Below are positions 1-12,500 of a stretch of 64,000 nt of DNA, in pieces. The notes beneath the pieces are model-generated. The model was not told where the DNA came from. It did not search any database and was given only the letters and a program-made list of their open reading frames with translations. This stretch comes from Pseudisothecium myosuroides. Lineage: Eukaryota > Streptophyta > Bryopsida > Hypnales > Lembophyllaceae. Location: contig OX637289.1 of assembly GCA_951799445.1 (NCBI GenBank), positions 5,795,321 to 5,859,320 on the forward strand, in the 5' to 3' direction. Within the stretch, counting starts at the first letter, position 1; each line of letters starts with the position of its first letter. The translations under genes were made by a program, and so were the position numbers.

Positions 1-1046
1 CTGTCCCCCGCAGCCCCGCGCAGATCTGGCCCTCCAGTTCGCCAGACACAATTTTTTTTTTTCCTGTTTGTTTAGCTAGCGTTCCCTGCTGTCCGGGAAC
101 TCACAGCCCTCCTAAGGGCTCATTTTTCTTCTAATGATTTTTTGGTAAGTTATTCAAAAATGAAAATTGAATTTTTTTTTTGAAACTTCATTTTTATAAA
201 ACTGAAATAAAGGATTTACAAAGTGTGGAAAAAATTTCAGCCCATTTGGCTGTGCGGATTGAAAGATCATAATGTTTGAAGTGAAAAAAAAACTTGTTTT
301 CCTTCATGCAAAATAGAATCAGCAAACTTCGAGCCCTCTTGGAGTAAAATTTTTGCTCTATATAGAAATGAAGATTTTGACCATTCATAATTATATGATG
401 TTAGGTTTATTCGAGAAATTTTTTAGAATCAATTGAGATGTATGTCTAGCTTATACTAAATCATCTTGCACTGTAAGGAGGTTAAGTGAATTGACAACAC
501 ACTAGTCATTTTTTGATGATTTCTTATGCAATGAGGAAATTTTTTATTTGAAATCTAAATGGTGAAAATTTAAAAACAGGCATTTGGAATATGTGTAAAC
601 AATTTCAAGAATTTGGACTCTAAAGATTGCAAGATAATAGGACTTGAAGTTGGAAGAGAAAGTTTTTTCTTCAAACCGCCCCAACATAGCTAACAAAGTT
701 TGACTCCTTTTAGAATGTGATTTTGAAGACTAAAATTTGTGTTTTTTTTGGACAATTGTATGCCATATTTTATTAGTTATATACATGCCAAATTTCCAAA
801 GTTGATGAACTTTTTGCAACAGATTCCCCAAAGATTTCCAAAGTGCTTAAGCTACCCAAAAATCCATTGCAGCATAACTTTTAATCCGGGCACCCCATTG
901 GAAAAAAAAATTAGTTTTTCACCAAGGGCAAACATGTTTACACATTGTAACCAAATTTCATGAATATCCTACCAAAAATGACTTTGTAAGAACCTACTTG
1001 AGATTTCTTGCATATACTGAACAGACACTTGGTCCTTTAGAGGTTA
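1..1046. repeat. degenerate PB-family (TTAA-type) repeat remnants
   Basis: No gene is visible. The segment around 215-300 (a GTGTGGAAAAAATTTCAG stretch followed by AAGTGGAAAAAACAAG-like sequence) resembles the body of the PB copy at 48.1-49.0 kb. The stretch at 1028-1046 resembles a PB terminus (GGTCCTTTAGAGGTTAA). The start lies outside the window, so the copy or copies cannot be delimited. The short open frames here are chance frames in AT-rich repeat. Confidence 0.45.
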
Positions 1047-3570
1047 AGAGAAAAAGGACTCATATTTAGAAAGTAGATTTGTTGATAATTCAATGCGCCC
1101 CCAAAATAAAATAGATATCTCTGATGTATTAAGAAAAAAAGACTTTTGAACGTAGCTTCTAAATCTGTCACAGTGCTTTTTCCCCCTAAAAAGCAGACTC
1201 TTGAATTAATATCTAAATTCATGATATGGGCACAGTCTTTAGGCAACATTATTAGAGGATTGGGATGATTGTAGTTTGGATAAAATTATTAATAGATGGC
1301 ATCTATATTTGTGGAAAAGGACTTTTATGTACTCTTGAATGACTACAATTTTTGGTGATTGATTTTTTAAGTTAGAGCATTATTTTTTGGTTTGTACATT
1401 GCTAAAGTATCTTAGAATGACATAAATTATGATGGTGAACCTTTGAAATGTTGAAATTCCATGTTTTTAGCACAATGAAAGAAAATTCTACTTTCTTTTT
1501 GCCAAAAATGAGCCAAGAAAGTGTATTTTTTTGCCAAAAATAAGCCACAATAGCTTGCATTTGCCCAACAACCTCAAAGGTCACTTCAAAAATTGGCTAA
1601 AACAATTCTAATCTCATGGTTGTCACTAAAATTGTATTAGGATTTGGACATATATTGAAATTTTGGCAAGATACATCCTCTATATGAGAAATTGCTTTTC
1701 AACTCTAGAAACATTTTTTAAAAATATGCAGATTTCTTTAGTGTCTTTTATCAACCCTAAGAATCTTTGAGAAGAAAAGTCTTTTGAATGTTTTTAGAGA
1801 AAGCTTGAGGATGGAAAAATTATATTTTCCATTCAATTTCTTTGGCGGGACTTGCTTAAATTTGATTTCAAAGAATGGTATTGGATATTCTATCCTACAT
1901 ACAAAAATGACAAATTTATGTAGTGTATTTTGGAAATTTATGCTTATTTTTTTGATTCAATCATAGGCATAAAGCAGATCTCTTTTGAAATGAGTCTAAC
2001 TAATGAAATATATCTTATCAAGTTCAATGGTTACTCCAATTTGAAATTTTGAAAAATTCCTAAAATTGAATGTTTTCAAGAAATTTGAATTTTGGGCCTA
2101 TAACTATGACTTATTGATTTTTAATTTTAGAATTAAATGGTGAGGTTCATTGCAAAAATGGGTGTGCAAAATGGGCTACAAAAATGCCATTTTTGCAAAA
2201 TGGACTACTTAATGGGCTACAAAAATGAGGTTTGTGCAAAATGCCATTTTTGCATGCGTTTTTTGGCAATAAAGAAATTTTGGATAGGTATGTGTGATTG
2301 GAGATTTGCATATTTTTTGCTGAAATTTTAATTGAAGGTAGAGCAAGGAATATCTTTCATATTGTGAGCCCCCAATTCGTCACTGGGGACTCACAGTTTT
2401 ATTTTTTTCAATTTTTACAAAATTAAGTATAGTTTTATTTACAAAAAGCCCAAAAAAGAGTGTAAAACCAAAATAGGTATGTCACGTACCAATATAGCAT
2501 TTGGTCCTTTATAGGTTGTTTTTCCCCAAATAAATCCCATTTCCACTTGTACATAGGTTAAAATGTGGAAATATTGGTAAAAAGTAGAATTAAGGGCTAA
2601 CCTGATCCAAACAACCCAAACCTACGGTACATGTGACATCTTATGGCTAAAATTGGTAAGAGGGAATATCGTTGAGGTCCTAAGTCCATTCCCAGAGATA
2701 GGTTTCACTTTCCCCATAGCATCGAAGAAATAGCGGAAACTCTAATTGTTGGCCTGCAGGAGTTACAAACTCAAGAGTGGCCCGTAAGCGGAATCTACGG
2801 GTGGAATATGGTGTTCTAGGGTGGAAATGACATTTGGGACTCAATGGCGAAATCGGCTTGTCAAGATTCCCTTGTATGTGAAAGATTCTCTAGTTGCCAG
2901 AATTGAAAGGAGAAGGTAGAATTTGATTCTCCTCTGACCTTTGTGCAAAGTAAAAATATGAGCTTGCACATCTTTTGTAGAATTCCATGAGAGGTTCCAT
3001 GAAAAGTTTCGAAATTTTCTGACTTGCAGAAGATGCCCTTCCGGACGGTCAACCGCCAAAACCTACGATGGGAAATTCCTAGAAATTACCCAGGTTGCGG
3101 TAAAATCTCACTAAAAATTAGATTAGCTTCTTTTATGCTAATAAGATGCCCCACCAAGTTTCAAGACATTTCGATAGCCAAAAGTGCCCGAACCGGCGAG
3201 ATTCCCCGAAAATTGGCGAATTTGAAGTTTACGGTGGAGTTGACTTGCGTACCGGGAGCATACGAAATTGGAATGAGGTCAAAGCTAGGTCTTTTCTTAC
3301 TCCCCCATACCTACTAAAGAACCTAGGCTAGTTACTTTTCTCATAAAAGTCAACCTCCAAGATTTGGATTTTTATCCCGTTTTGGCGTTTAGTTAGCGGT
3401 AGGTTATGTTGCGTTTTTTGGAATTTGGTTAAGGGGTGGCTGGTTCTACAAAAGCAAAAATGGCCTTCTAAAGCCAACGGCGCAATCGGTTTTCAATTTG
3501 GAGTTAATCTCCAAAAGTTAGACCTTTGGACCAGCGTAGAAAGTCAAAAATTGAAGATTAGGATGAAAAT
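1047..3570. other. AT-rich non-coding stretch
   Basis: No gene or delimitable element is seen. At about 2135-2260 a short motif, ATGGGCTACAAAAATG, occurs twice with shared flanking GCAAAATGCCATTTTTGC text, giving a small local duplication. From 2360 to 3570 the base composition is slightly richer in GC. The open frames at 2841-3331 overlap on both strands, match nothing I know, and look like chance frames. Confidence 0.4.
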
Positions 3571-4098
3571 CTTAGTTGATAAGTTTACGACCTAGGAAAA
3601 GAGGGGGGGTGAGCACCCTTAAAAATGTATATAAGGGGGTTCATTTTCCTCTCACAAACACCCCTTGTAGCCATATTTTGGCTCATTTTACACAATTGGG
3701 TCCATTTAGTTGGATTTTGGCCGTTTTAGGCCACATTGCCAAATTTGTGTGTTTTTAAAGCATTTTTAGCTTCATTGTTGGTGTTTTTGGAGCTCTCTTT
3801 GAAGGACATTGGGGTCCCTTCAAAGCTTGCTCTTGCTTAACTTGTTGTGGTTTATTGTGTGGTTCTTATTACTTGGCACTAATCCTAGTGAACGCCCCCT
3901 CCGTACCTTGGCGATGCCGCTTAGAGGGCCCTCTAGTGCCTAATTGTTGTTGCATGGGCTTAAGTGGAAACTCCTTAATTGCGAAGTTCCCCTAAGTTTG
4001 TGTGTATGTGTTATTTGGCCTTGGTTAGGTACTAGTTTAACTCTTGACGTGGTACTTTGGCTTCCTTTGTCCCCTGGTTCTATATGTTTTTCCTTACA
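3571..4098 (+). promoter_or_regulatory. possible promoter of an unidentified repeat (TATA-like)
   Basis: A TATA-like TGTATATAAGG lies at about 3626-3636, followed by a pyrimidine-rich CTCACAAACACCCC stretch, the arrangement of a plant core promoter and leader. No coding sequence follows. It could be the promoter of a decayed LTR element, but I find no matching LTR, primer-binding site or polypurine tract that would prove it. Confidence 0.25.
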
Positions 4099-4245
4099 CG
4101 GTGAAGCTTTGACTTTGCTTCGTTTGAGTTGTCTTAGAAAATTGGAGATTTATCAAAGCACGGCAAAGCTTTGAATTTGCTTCGTTTGAGTTGTCTTAAA
4201 AAATAGGAGATTTATCAAAGCACGGCAAAGCTTTGACTTTCTTAC
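4099..4245. repeat. 62-bp tandem repeat, 2.4 copies
   Basis: Two adjacent 62-bp units (4099-4160 and 4161-4222) and a partial third (4223-4245) start with CGGTGAAGCTTTGA or CGGCAAAGCTTTGA and end with ATTTATCAAAGCA. The units differ at only a few positions, which implies a recent local duplication. Confidence 0.9.
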
Positions 4246-4441
4246 TCCAAAAAAAACCCCAAAAATTAGAAGTGGTCACTTTTTACTCCAAGTTTAGTTT
4301 CCAAAACATTTGTTGTGGAATTCCAAGTTTAGTATCCAAAAACTAGTGCTTAGCCTCTAAGGTTCACATGTGATTTAGACCTTTAGCCACCCAAAAAAGA
4401 AACGAGCCTTGATTTAAAACATTAGAGAAAAGAGATCTCAA

Positions 4442-4790
4442 GTGGTTTTGAGTTTTAAGAAAATCCAGAAAAGTCACGAGTCAAGGTCCAGGCAGGGAAG
4501 CCCCAAGGTCCAAGCGGGGAAGCCCAAGTCGTACGGGAGACCAAGCCGCACGAGAATCCAAGCCCACGGGAGCCCAAAGCCACACGGGAGCCCAAGGCCA
4601 CCGGGAGCCAAGAAGCCACCACGTGTAAGGGGTATCGGAGGGGATTCGTAAGGGGGAGACTGCTCTGGCTGCCTCGTCTGACTGCTATTCTCGACTGCTT
4701 GTTCTGGCTGCCTTGCTCGACTGCTTCTTCTGGACTGCCTTGTTCCGAATTGCCTTGCTCCGAACTGCTTGTTTTGGACTCCAGGCCGTG
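4442..4790. repeat. GC-rich imperfect minisatellite
   Basis: Short imperfect units of the type CACGGGAGCCCAA(G/A)GC run from about 4490 to 4620. They are followed by units related to GACTGCTTGTTCTGGCTGCC from about 4660 to 4775. This GC-rich patch stands out in AT-rich surroundings. It opens frames on both strands (69 aa plus, 142 aa minus) whose Pro/Gly/Arg-rich products simply reflect the repeat, so I do not call a gene. Confidence 0.6.
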
Positions 4791-5660
4791 AGCAAAAATT
4801 TGGAAAAAACAAGTTTGGACTCAAAATATTGATACTAGAAAGGCAAACTAACACTACAAGTAAATCGCTTGGTATTCTAAGAAGATAGGAGAAGACATAC
4901 ACTAGTGAAATAGAATTAGCAAGTAGAAGTAGGATTTAGTAGGTAGGAAACAATTAAGAAAAGAACTCTTCGTGCAACGTTTCCATTGCCAAAAATTCTC
5001 TAAAGTAGCATAGTAGTTCTCAAAACTCAAATAAATTAGAATGGAAGAGATGAAGTGACGACTTAGAATTATGAAGTGGTAATTTAGAAGTTGAAGAGGA
5101 TTTAGGAAGAGATAGGATTAGGTGGAAATCTAGAAAGAACGATTAGAACCATCGAAATTTGGATAGAATAATAATTGACCAAGGAGTTGAAGAGTCAATT
5201 ATTATTGGAGAGTGATTTCAATTATTTTAGTTCAAGACTAGTCAACCCTTTGAAGTAGAAATAATTGAATTAGAATAGTATAGAAGAGAAAGAGAGATTA
5301 GAAGAAAAAGAAAAGAAAAGTGAAGTTCAAGAAATTGGCAAAACTTGTACTAAAACCCCTACTTTAAGTTGTGGGCAAAACTACCAAACGATTCCAAAAC
5401 ATGGCAACTGACGGGGAGTTTGAAGGGGTATACGATTACCTAAACAATGACTCCAACTCCCAAATAAGCTCCTAACTTTAAACCATCCATTCCAATTTCT
5501 CAAAAATAGACATTTACAAGTAAGACCAAACTCTCAATTCAATTCAGAGTGTCTAGAATAGGAATATTTCAAGAACCAGGGTAGTAGTGTTGTAGAGTCT
5601 AGTTGGAGGTTTCCAAAACCATCTCACACCTAGGATTCGGAGCTAAAACGAGTGAGATAT
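4791..5660. other. purine-rich non-coding stretch
   Basis: No gene is seen. The plus strand is markedly purine-rich, especially at 5270-5330 (runs of AGAA and GAAAAG). The function is unknown. Confidence 0.4.
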
Positions 5661-6316
5661 AGGCGGATGAAGTTTAGGAGTAATATTGGATGAAATTTAG
5701 TACATTTCATCCAAATGAAATAAGAATAGAAACTTAGGTAGAACCATAAATCTAGACTCCAGAAGTGAAACAAAAATTAGAATTCAAGTTGTAGGTTAGT
5801 AGAAAATCATGGATGAAGTTTGAAGTACCGATTAGCGGTCAAACTTCATCCATTGATAACTCCTAGTAGGAAGGTCCAATCAGCACGTGTCTTAGCATTT
5901 TGGAAAGCTAGAATTAAGAGTTACAAAGAAAAATTAACAAAAATCTAAAAATAGTAATCTGCTCAGAGTAGCACCGAGCCACATAAATAGGATAAAAATC
6001 AAATAATTATTAAAAGAGGTAATCAAAGAGAAGAATTAGATTTGGAAATAGGTAGAAGGCACTTAGTAAAGTCCAAAACTAGTTTAACTTAAGAGAAATT
6101 CTTAATCATTTAGTAGCAAACAATGGATGAACTTTGGGTTAGAATATGGATGAAATAGGGTAAAACTCATCCATCTAAGTCCAAACTTAGAACTTAGGTA
6201 GAAGTTGGCAATATAGGGTCAGAGTCAAAAACTTGAAGTAAAATAGAATAGGGAAGGGGTCTAAATCCAAGGATGAAGTTTGGATAGATTTATAAAAGCT
6301 AGAACTTCATCCGTTC
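5661..6316. repeat. cluster of GGATGAAGTTT inverted-repeat pairs
   Basis: The motif GGATGAA(G/A)TTT and its reverse complement recur as facing pairs: 5688-5696 with 5704-5712, 5811-5821 with 5841-5851, 6123-6134 with 6164-6174, and 6271-6280 with 6303-6312. A further single copy is at 5665-5675. Behind the second and fourth pairs the text ATAACTC..TAG..AGGAAGGTC is also shared. Each pair could form a short stem. Confidence 0.7.
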
Positions 6317-6739
6317 ATAACTCTTGCTAGGAAGGTCGCATAATGTTGAGTTTTATATTTTTGGAAATGGCATGAAATTCTCTGTCTTTATATGTGGCTA
6401 AATTTAGATTGTATCACCTTTCTTTCAAAAACCACCGTGGCCTAGTTGGTACGACCTAATTAGAGTAAAACTTGCAATTTAAGTTAGTTTTTCTTGATTT
6501 CTTTAGTTCTTGCAAACTTGTGTATGTTTAGGATTTAGAAAAGATCCATTGCTTGGAAGGCACAATGGATTTACGCTAGGCACCCATAGAACGAGAATCA
6601 AACCTAAAACTCAAGAGCTTGGTTGTGCTCACTTATTTACCAAGGGTGGATAAATAAGCGCTCACACATATGCACTAAATTTCATGACATTTGGAAATAT
6701 GAGTCAAAAGTTATGGCCTAATATGTTAATTTTTTTGTA
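6317..6739. other. non-coding stretch
   Basis: I see no gene and no delimitable repeat. It separates the GGATGAAGTTT cluster from the truncated PB copy. Confidence 0.35.
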
Positions 6740-6809
6740 AATGGACAGTCCGTACAAATTAAAAAAGATTGTTTTTTTCAAAAACATAAATTTCAAATTA
6801 GTTTTCTAG

Positions 6810-6845
<36 letters not shown>

Positions 6846-7482
6846 AAAGCTTTGAATCATTTCATCTTGATCAATGAGTCAAAGGTACGAGAAGTTTTCG
6901 TTTGCAGGTAGTTAAATGGATTCTCTACTCTAAAATAAACTTTGAAGTTGTTTATTTAACTCAATTTTCAATATTTTTGAAAAAAAATTATATCATAGGA
7001 TGTAAATTGTTTATTAAAACATTACAACCATTGGAATTGTCATTTTTCAATTCCATAAATATATTATCAACAAATTAATATTTTGAATCATTTTCTACTT
7101 CTTTCTATTTACTATTTTTTTCCTACAAATTGTACAATTCCAAATGATCTAAAACTTTTCAAGCATGTAGCCAACTTGCCTTGAAGAAAGAATCCAAAGT
7201 GTAAACACCATTTTGGACATATTTTCATACAAATGTCACCTTATGAAGTTCAGCTACCCGTTTTTTTGAAGGGACAAAATTTTTTTTTGTCAATTCAAAT
7301 GCTAATATCTTGCAATCTATATGGTGGAATATTCAGAATTTTTTTTACATCTTCTTTAACTAGCTTACTACAAGATCCTATAGTTACATATGTTCAAAAA
7401 TGTTTTTTTTCAAAATATTGTATTAGGAATGGCAGTTTGGAGTGTTTTGGGTGAAAACATAGTCATGGAACTTTAGGAGTTA
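6740..7482. repeat. PB-family element, 5'-truncated
   Basis: The stretch aligns by eye with 36.4-37.12 kb. Shared text includes AGCTTTGAATCA, TAAAATAAACTTTGAAGT and CTTGCAATC(T/C)A. It ends in TTTAGGAGTTAA, a mutated form of the PB right end TTTAGGGGTTAA. The left end is missing. A (TA)n tract at 6812-6843 lies inside. It sits in an NG-family copy at the same site as the PB copy at 36.2-37.1 kb. Confidence 0.65.
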
Positions 7483-7987
7483 ATTTGTAAAAAATAGGAA
7501 TAGCAATTTAAAAAACAACTAAAAATTGGCCATTTGGGGATGAGATTTCACCAAAAGAATGATCTTAGAACCATCTTCAATGTCCAAAAACTGCGTGCAA
7601 TGGGAGTGTTGTTTGCACTCAATCATGTGGAGGGCATAAAATAATTTACTTTCAAATTTCTTTTGGTAGATGTATGCTTTCCTATTATGCAAATAGACCA
7701 TGAAAATTTCAACTCCAAATCATTAAACTTGGGGACTCATAATGTAGTTAAAACCTCTAAACCTCATAGTGTGACATGTAAACAAAAATGATTTTTAAAT
7801 AAATATATATATATTTAAATTATTTTTTTTATTTCTAAAAAATAAGGGATCTGATTACCATCAAGTTAGACATCTCCAATTAAAATTTCAAGTTCATGAG
7901 GTTTATGTTTCAAAAGTTATAGAGGATGATAAGAAAGTCACTCTCATTGTGACGGTAAATAGGACTAGCCTTTCTTGCAATGACTTG
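7483..7987. repeat. NG-family repeat, right half
   Basis: This matches the right half of the complete copy at 30314-31048. Both share AAAAATTGGCCATTTGGG, GATCTTAGAACC, and TGCGTGCAAT(G/A)GGAGTGTTG, and it ends in TTTCTTGCAATGAC. The left half is replaced by the PB copy just upstream. Confidence 0.7.
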
Positions 7988-9050
7988 TAAGAAAATCGCA
8001 ATGGTCTATACTATATTACAAATCTATGGAAATAATTTGGATTTTTACATATATTGCAGCATTTGATATGAAGTGTTTCACTTAAAAAAAATACAATAGA
8101 TCATATTCATAAATAGTTGGAACATGAAATTTAGAAAAATGGCTAAAAGCCTGTCTTTTGAGGATTAAAGGTTTGTAAATTTTATTTGACATGAAAGTCT
8201 TAGCAATTGTAAAGTCTAGACTTTGAAGGTTTATATTAACAAATAGTCGACATTGGACCCTATATTTGTCAAGACAACCCCTTTAAAGATTGGAACCCAT
8301 AGATTGCTTCAAAACCTTTTAACTCTCTCATTTTTTTAAATTCCAAATATAACCAATATTTTGTTAAAATGGTGGTATTCCACAAACTTGACATTTGACT
8401 CTTTCATGTTTAGATCATTTAGTCTCAAATCTATACCTATTTTAGAAATGAATGGAAAAATGGCATATAGAATATTGCCACTTTAACTAAATTTTTCATA
8501 TTTATCCCAGTTGATTTTAGAAGTCAGTTGAATTCTAAAGATTCACATTGAATTTCTAGAAAAACTTTTCAATTTTCTCAATGGAAAAGACATTGTGGGC
8601 TTCAATTTTAGTTGTATGGCTTCAAAATTCTATTATTTTTGTCTTGGTTTCTTTCCTCTAATTTAGTCACAAGACTTTGAAATTCCATTATTTTCTTCTT
8701 GGCTTCATTCCACTATTTTGGTCTAACCATTTTATTATGAATTCTTTCTATCATTCTAGTCATCACTTCAATTTTAGTTGGGGCTTCAAAGGTAATAATT
8801 GCAAAGTGCATCCTATATATGTCAATAAATAAATCCAAAAAGTCATTCCAAAAATTAGCTAAACTAATTTCAATGTAAAGGTTGTCATTGGAATATAAGA
8901 TTTAAATTATCACCTAAACCAATTCTGGCCTAAAGGTTGTCATTGGAATTTCTAGACAATTGCATCAACAAAGTGTCTAGGGCATGTCCTTGATTGCCCA
9001 TGTGGAAGAGCGTGCCATGCATTGCATACTTTTGAAGGGCACCCAATTGA
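7988..9050. other. AT-rich repeat-derived stretch with an M1-like remnant
   Basis: No gene is seen. About 8366-8500 resembles the M1 MITE: it runs from ATGGTGGTATTCCA to GGCATATAGAATATTGCCACTTTAA and has the internal AAATCTATACCTATTTTAGA. It is degenerate and lacks clear ends. Confidence 0.4.
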
Positions 9051-9640
9051 AAGAGTATCCTCCATAACATTGTATAACCAGGCAATGGTCCTCCCTATGC
9101 TGGGAAGGTATTATACTTTGCTAGATACATGGGAGGGACTTAATAATTAATTCAAGAAGATAGATTGAAGGGGCATACCAATCAATTTTATTCACCAGAG
9201 AGGTTCCCTTTTCAAGCATGCAAAAATTTCCCTTGCCTCATTAATATTTAATATTATGCTATAATATTGTATAACCAAAAACAGTCTCTCCATGCTAGGA
9301 AGGTATTATGCCTCCCATTGATGATAATAAAAGAAGGACTCATTAATTAATGCAAGGATTGGATTTGGTTGAGGAGACATAGAAGACAATTTTATTCACT
9401 ATGGGTTTGTTTTTTTCAGGAATGCAAAAGGGTCCTTTGCTTCATTTGTAAACAATTAGATATGTGTTGCTTCTTTATACTAGTTGTCACTCCCAATAAG
9501 ATAACTACACCTAAAATTGCACAAATAATTCAGCATGGTTTTGATTATTATATTGAAAATCTTTTTGTGGGATCTTGTTGGTAGTCAAAAGAGATTTTAG
9601 ATTCTCTAAAAATGCATTTTTTGAACATCATACTAATAAA
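9051..9640. repeat. R repeat copy A (left part) with internal ~196-bp duplication
   Basis: From about 9480 the text (ATAACTACACCTAAAATTGCA, then GTAGTCAAAAGAGATTTTAG) matches R copy C at about 39.85-40.2 kb. Upstream, a diverged tandem duplication is visible: TTGTATAACCA with GGAAGGTATTAT occurs at 9069 and again about 196 bp later at 9265, each followed by TTAATTAAT and ATTTTATTCAC. The R copy is interrupted at 9640 by the CACTA-type element and resumes at 17546. Confidence 0.6.
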
Positions 9641-10997
9641 CACTAGTAGAAAAAGGTTTATAAATGACTAGGTTAAATGACTCAAAAAACTAGTCATTTA
9701 AGACATTTATGACTATATAATGACTAAAGCCAAATTTTAGGTTTAGAGCCATTTTGGACAAGTCATTTATTTTCATAAGTCATTTATTTTCATGAGTCAT
9801 TATTTTCATGATTTGTTTCTCATCTGGCTGCTAATGTGGAAGTTCATTAGCCTTTGGTGTTGATATGGCTATTGTATTGAAAGGCATGGTTGACAAGGCT
9901 TGGTTGACGTGGTTTGTAGTATTTGAAGTGTCTGATGAGGTGGATGTAATTGGTGACGTGGCACTGCTAATGTAGCAAGCGTTCTCCGACGTGGTTGCTG
10001 ACGTAGCACAAATTATAGACAATTGTTTATTTGATGTGGCATCAACTCTAGTCATTTTTTAGTCATTGTCCATTCATTTTTGGTCATTTGAAAAGTCAAA
10101 TGTTGGTTACGCAATAACTATGTATATGACTACTATAGTCATTAATTAGTTATTTTGTAGTTACAAATATAGAAACATAAAGTAAAGAAATTTCAATATA
10201 GTATTTTTTGAGTCATTTTTTATGTTTATTACTCCTTTGATAAGATGACTTCACAAAAGCGCAAACTCGATTTCATGAAGGTTCCAAGCTAATTCATGAA
10301 CCTTCCAACCAATATTACCAGACTGTTCGCTACTAATTTTATAAACCTTTTAAGTTAGTTCATGATTCTTCTAGACCAACTTGACATGTGGCACACCCCA
10401 ATTTCATGATAGTGGACCTTTAATTATAGCAACTTCATGAACCTTCCAAACCAATTTCATAAATCTTTTCACACTCTTTGTTTTGTGTCTACCTTGGGGG
10501 GTTTGTTGTGTTGGTTGGAAGCTATTGAGAAGTTTGTTCTGTATTCTTTTGGAAGACTTAGAAATTGTGCTGCTAACTGTGCTCCATCGCTACTCAATAT
10601 TGACATGCTGGTTATATCGCAGTGAGCTTAGAAATCCAAATTCTGAGTTTCTACTTTGACGGGTTCTGGAATTTTGACACATGGTTTGTTACAGTATAGT
10701 ATCATGAATTCCAAGCTCTTGGATCTTTACTAGTTAGAGGGATTTCGAAAGCCTATCTCACGATACAATCAATATTCATTAGAGGATTACTATTGTACTC
10801 AACTTTTTAGCTGAACTATAGGAAGTAGTAACTATTAGTATTTTAACTATCATGTGTAGGAAATTGACTGTCTCAATTTGCTTTGCGTTCCTTTGTGTTG
10901 ATTCCTCTTAGAATTGGTGTCAATTACAAGTTATTGTTAGTTTTTTGGGTTATATATGCAGTAGTTTGTTCTTCTAAACTAATTTAGTTCAATAGCT

Positions 10998-11348
10998 ATG
11001 TATAGTCGTTTGCTTAGATATAACCGCATAGATGATGCACTTTGTTCACAAATCACACATTCTATTTTTAATGAGGGCTTATCTTATGCTAATACAAGTA
11101 AATGTTATAGTTATCCTTACAAAACTATTAGGAGTAATGCTAGAGCTTTTGAAGAAAATGGTCAATTAGTGCCAAAACATAGAGGCGGTGTTCACTATCC
11201 AATTTTACAAGATGAGCACATTCAATGGTTAGTAGTGAGGCTTGATGCAAATCCAGACATCACAGTACAATGTCTCCATCAGCAGCTAAATGAAGCTTTT
11301 CAATTGCTACGCCTAGTCTCTATCAATTGTGTTTCAAAAGCCATTTGA
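10998..11348 (+). pseudogene. mariner-like transposase, N-terminal helix-turn-helix part
   Basis: The 116-residue frame has the N-terminal DNA-binding half of an IS630/Tc1/mariner transposase. There is a first HTH (about residues 9-55, with SYANTSKCY and YKTIRSNARAFEENG). A linker follows (residues 60-66, PKHRGGV, the usual PK-RGG linker). A second HTH runs over about residues 70-105 (LQDEHIQWLVV, NPDITVQCLHQQLNEAF). Such proteins bind the terminal inverted repeats. The frame ends at a stop where insertions separate it from the catalytic half at 15.2 kb. No intact product is possible, so I treat it as a fossil. Confidence 0.8.
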
Positions 11349-12500
11349 ACTGAACATTAGAAAAAAATGGGCCCTCCAAAAGGCCGCTTGGAGAGCCCAA
11401 AGAAACTAATTGTTTTTTTGCGGCCTTGCGTACCCTGGTGTCAGATCCTATGTGGCACCCCTTGTGCCAAATTGACAAAAAGACAAGGCCACTATGGATC
11501 CGATCGCGACATTTGAGGGAGTTGAAGGTACTGGAAGTAGTATGATGGTACCAGCAGCTTCTAGTATTTTAATTCTAGTACTTTTGTGGTACCAACAATA
11601 TTTACATTATTTTATGTCTCAAAGCTCTTCCCATGATGCTTGTCCTTGCTATTCTTTCATCCTTAGTACTTGCTTGCATCATCGAGGCTTGGATGGATGA
11701 CTTTGAGGCTAGAGTATGGCGGGAAATTAGTAGGGGTCAATACATAGGACGAGTGGTACCGTGGTACAGTAAGTTAGTCTCTCCACTAGTTGGGAGTAGC
11801 TTGGTCTGGTATTTTTGAGTAACTCTGCTAATGTTTTGCTGTATCTTGGACATTGTTTTTGAGTACCTCATTCTCTACTGTAGAGTATCTCAGGTTCTAT
11901 TTTTCTCTCTCAATCAGCTTTTGGGAGTATCTAGGATTTTTTTAGAGTTTTTTAGCCACTGAATGTGGAGTCTCTCAGCCAACATAGGCACCGAAACCAC
12001 CGTAGCAGTGCCAACTTTGGCGCTACCATATGCTTGGCGCTAAAACTAAGAAGAGGGCATTAACAGAGTCCACAAGTATGCTGCACTAATTCATCCAGGT
12101 TCATCCTCTTGGATCATCCCTTGTCTACAGAAAATAATTTTCTGTAAATGAAACTTCTAATAAAATAACAGAGAATAATGAGGCTCACAAAATGGTACTC
12201 GGTCCAACCTTCATTTCACTTGGAGCCATGAGTTCTCTCTAGATAGTGTACCTTCTAAAGTAGTACCCACTTTTTTATTGGGATAAATCCAAGCGCACTC
12301 ATCAATCAACCATGGTCCTTGCGGGCCATCCATTAAATAAACTGGATCTAATCGCCACCTTCACCTTGCACTGGATACATGTAAGGATCCAGCGCATACT
12401 TTTTGGGATTTGCAAGACGCGGGAAGTGACATGGAAGGATGGGTGCAGAGGCCAGTTCTGACTGATGTCTCTTGTTTTGGCCGCACTCGCACATTTTTTA

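Noticed and set aside
3571..4500. Complete LTR retrotransposon
   Set aside because: A TATA-like site is present, but I found no second matching LTR, no primer-binding site, and no gag or pol frame.
4474..4902. 142-aa minus-strand frame
   Set aside because: The product mirrors a GC-rich minisatellite (Leu/Pro/Gly/Arg tandem pattern) and has no domain. It is best explained by repeat composition.
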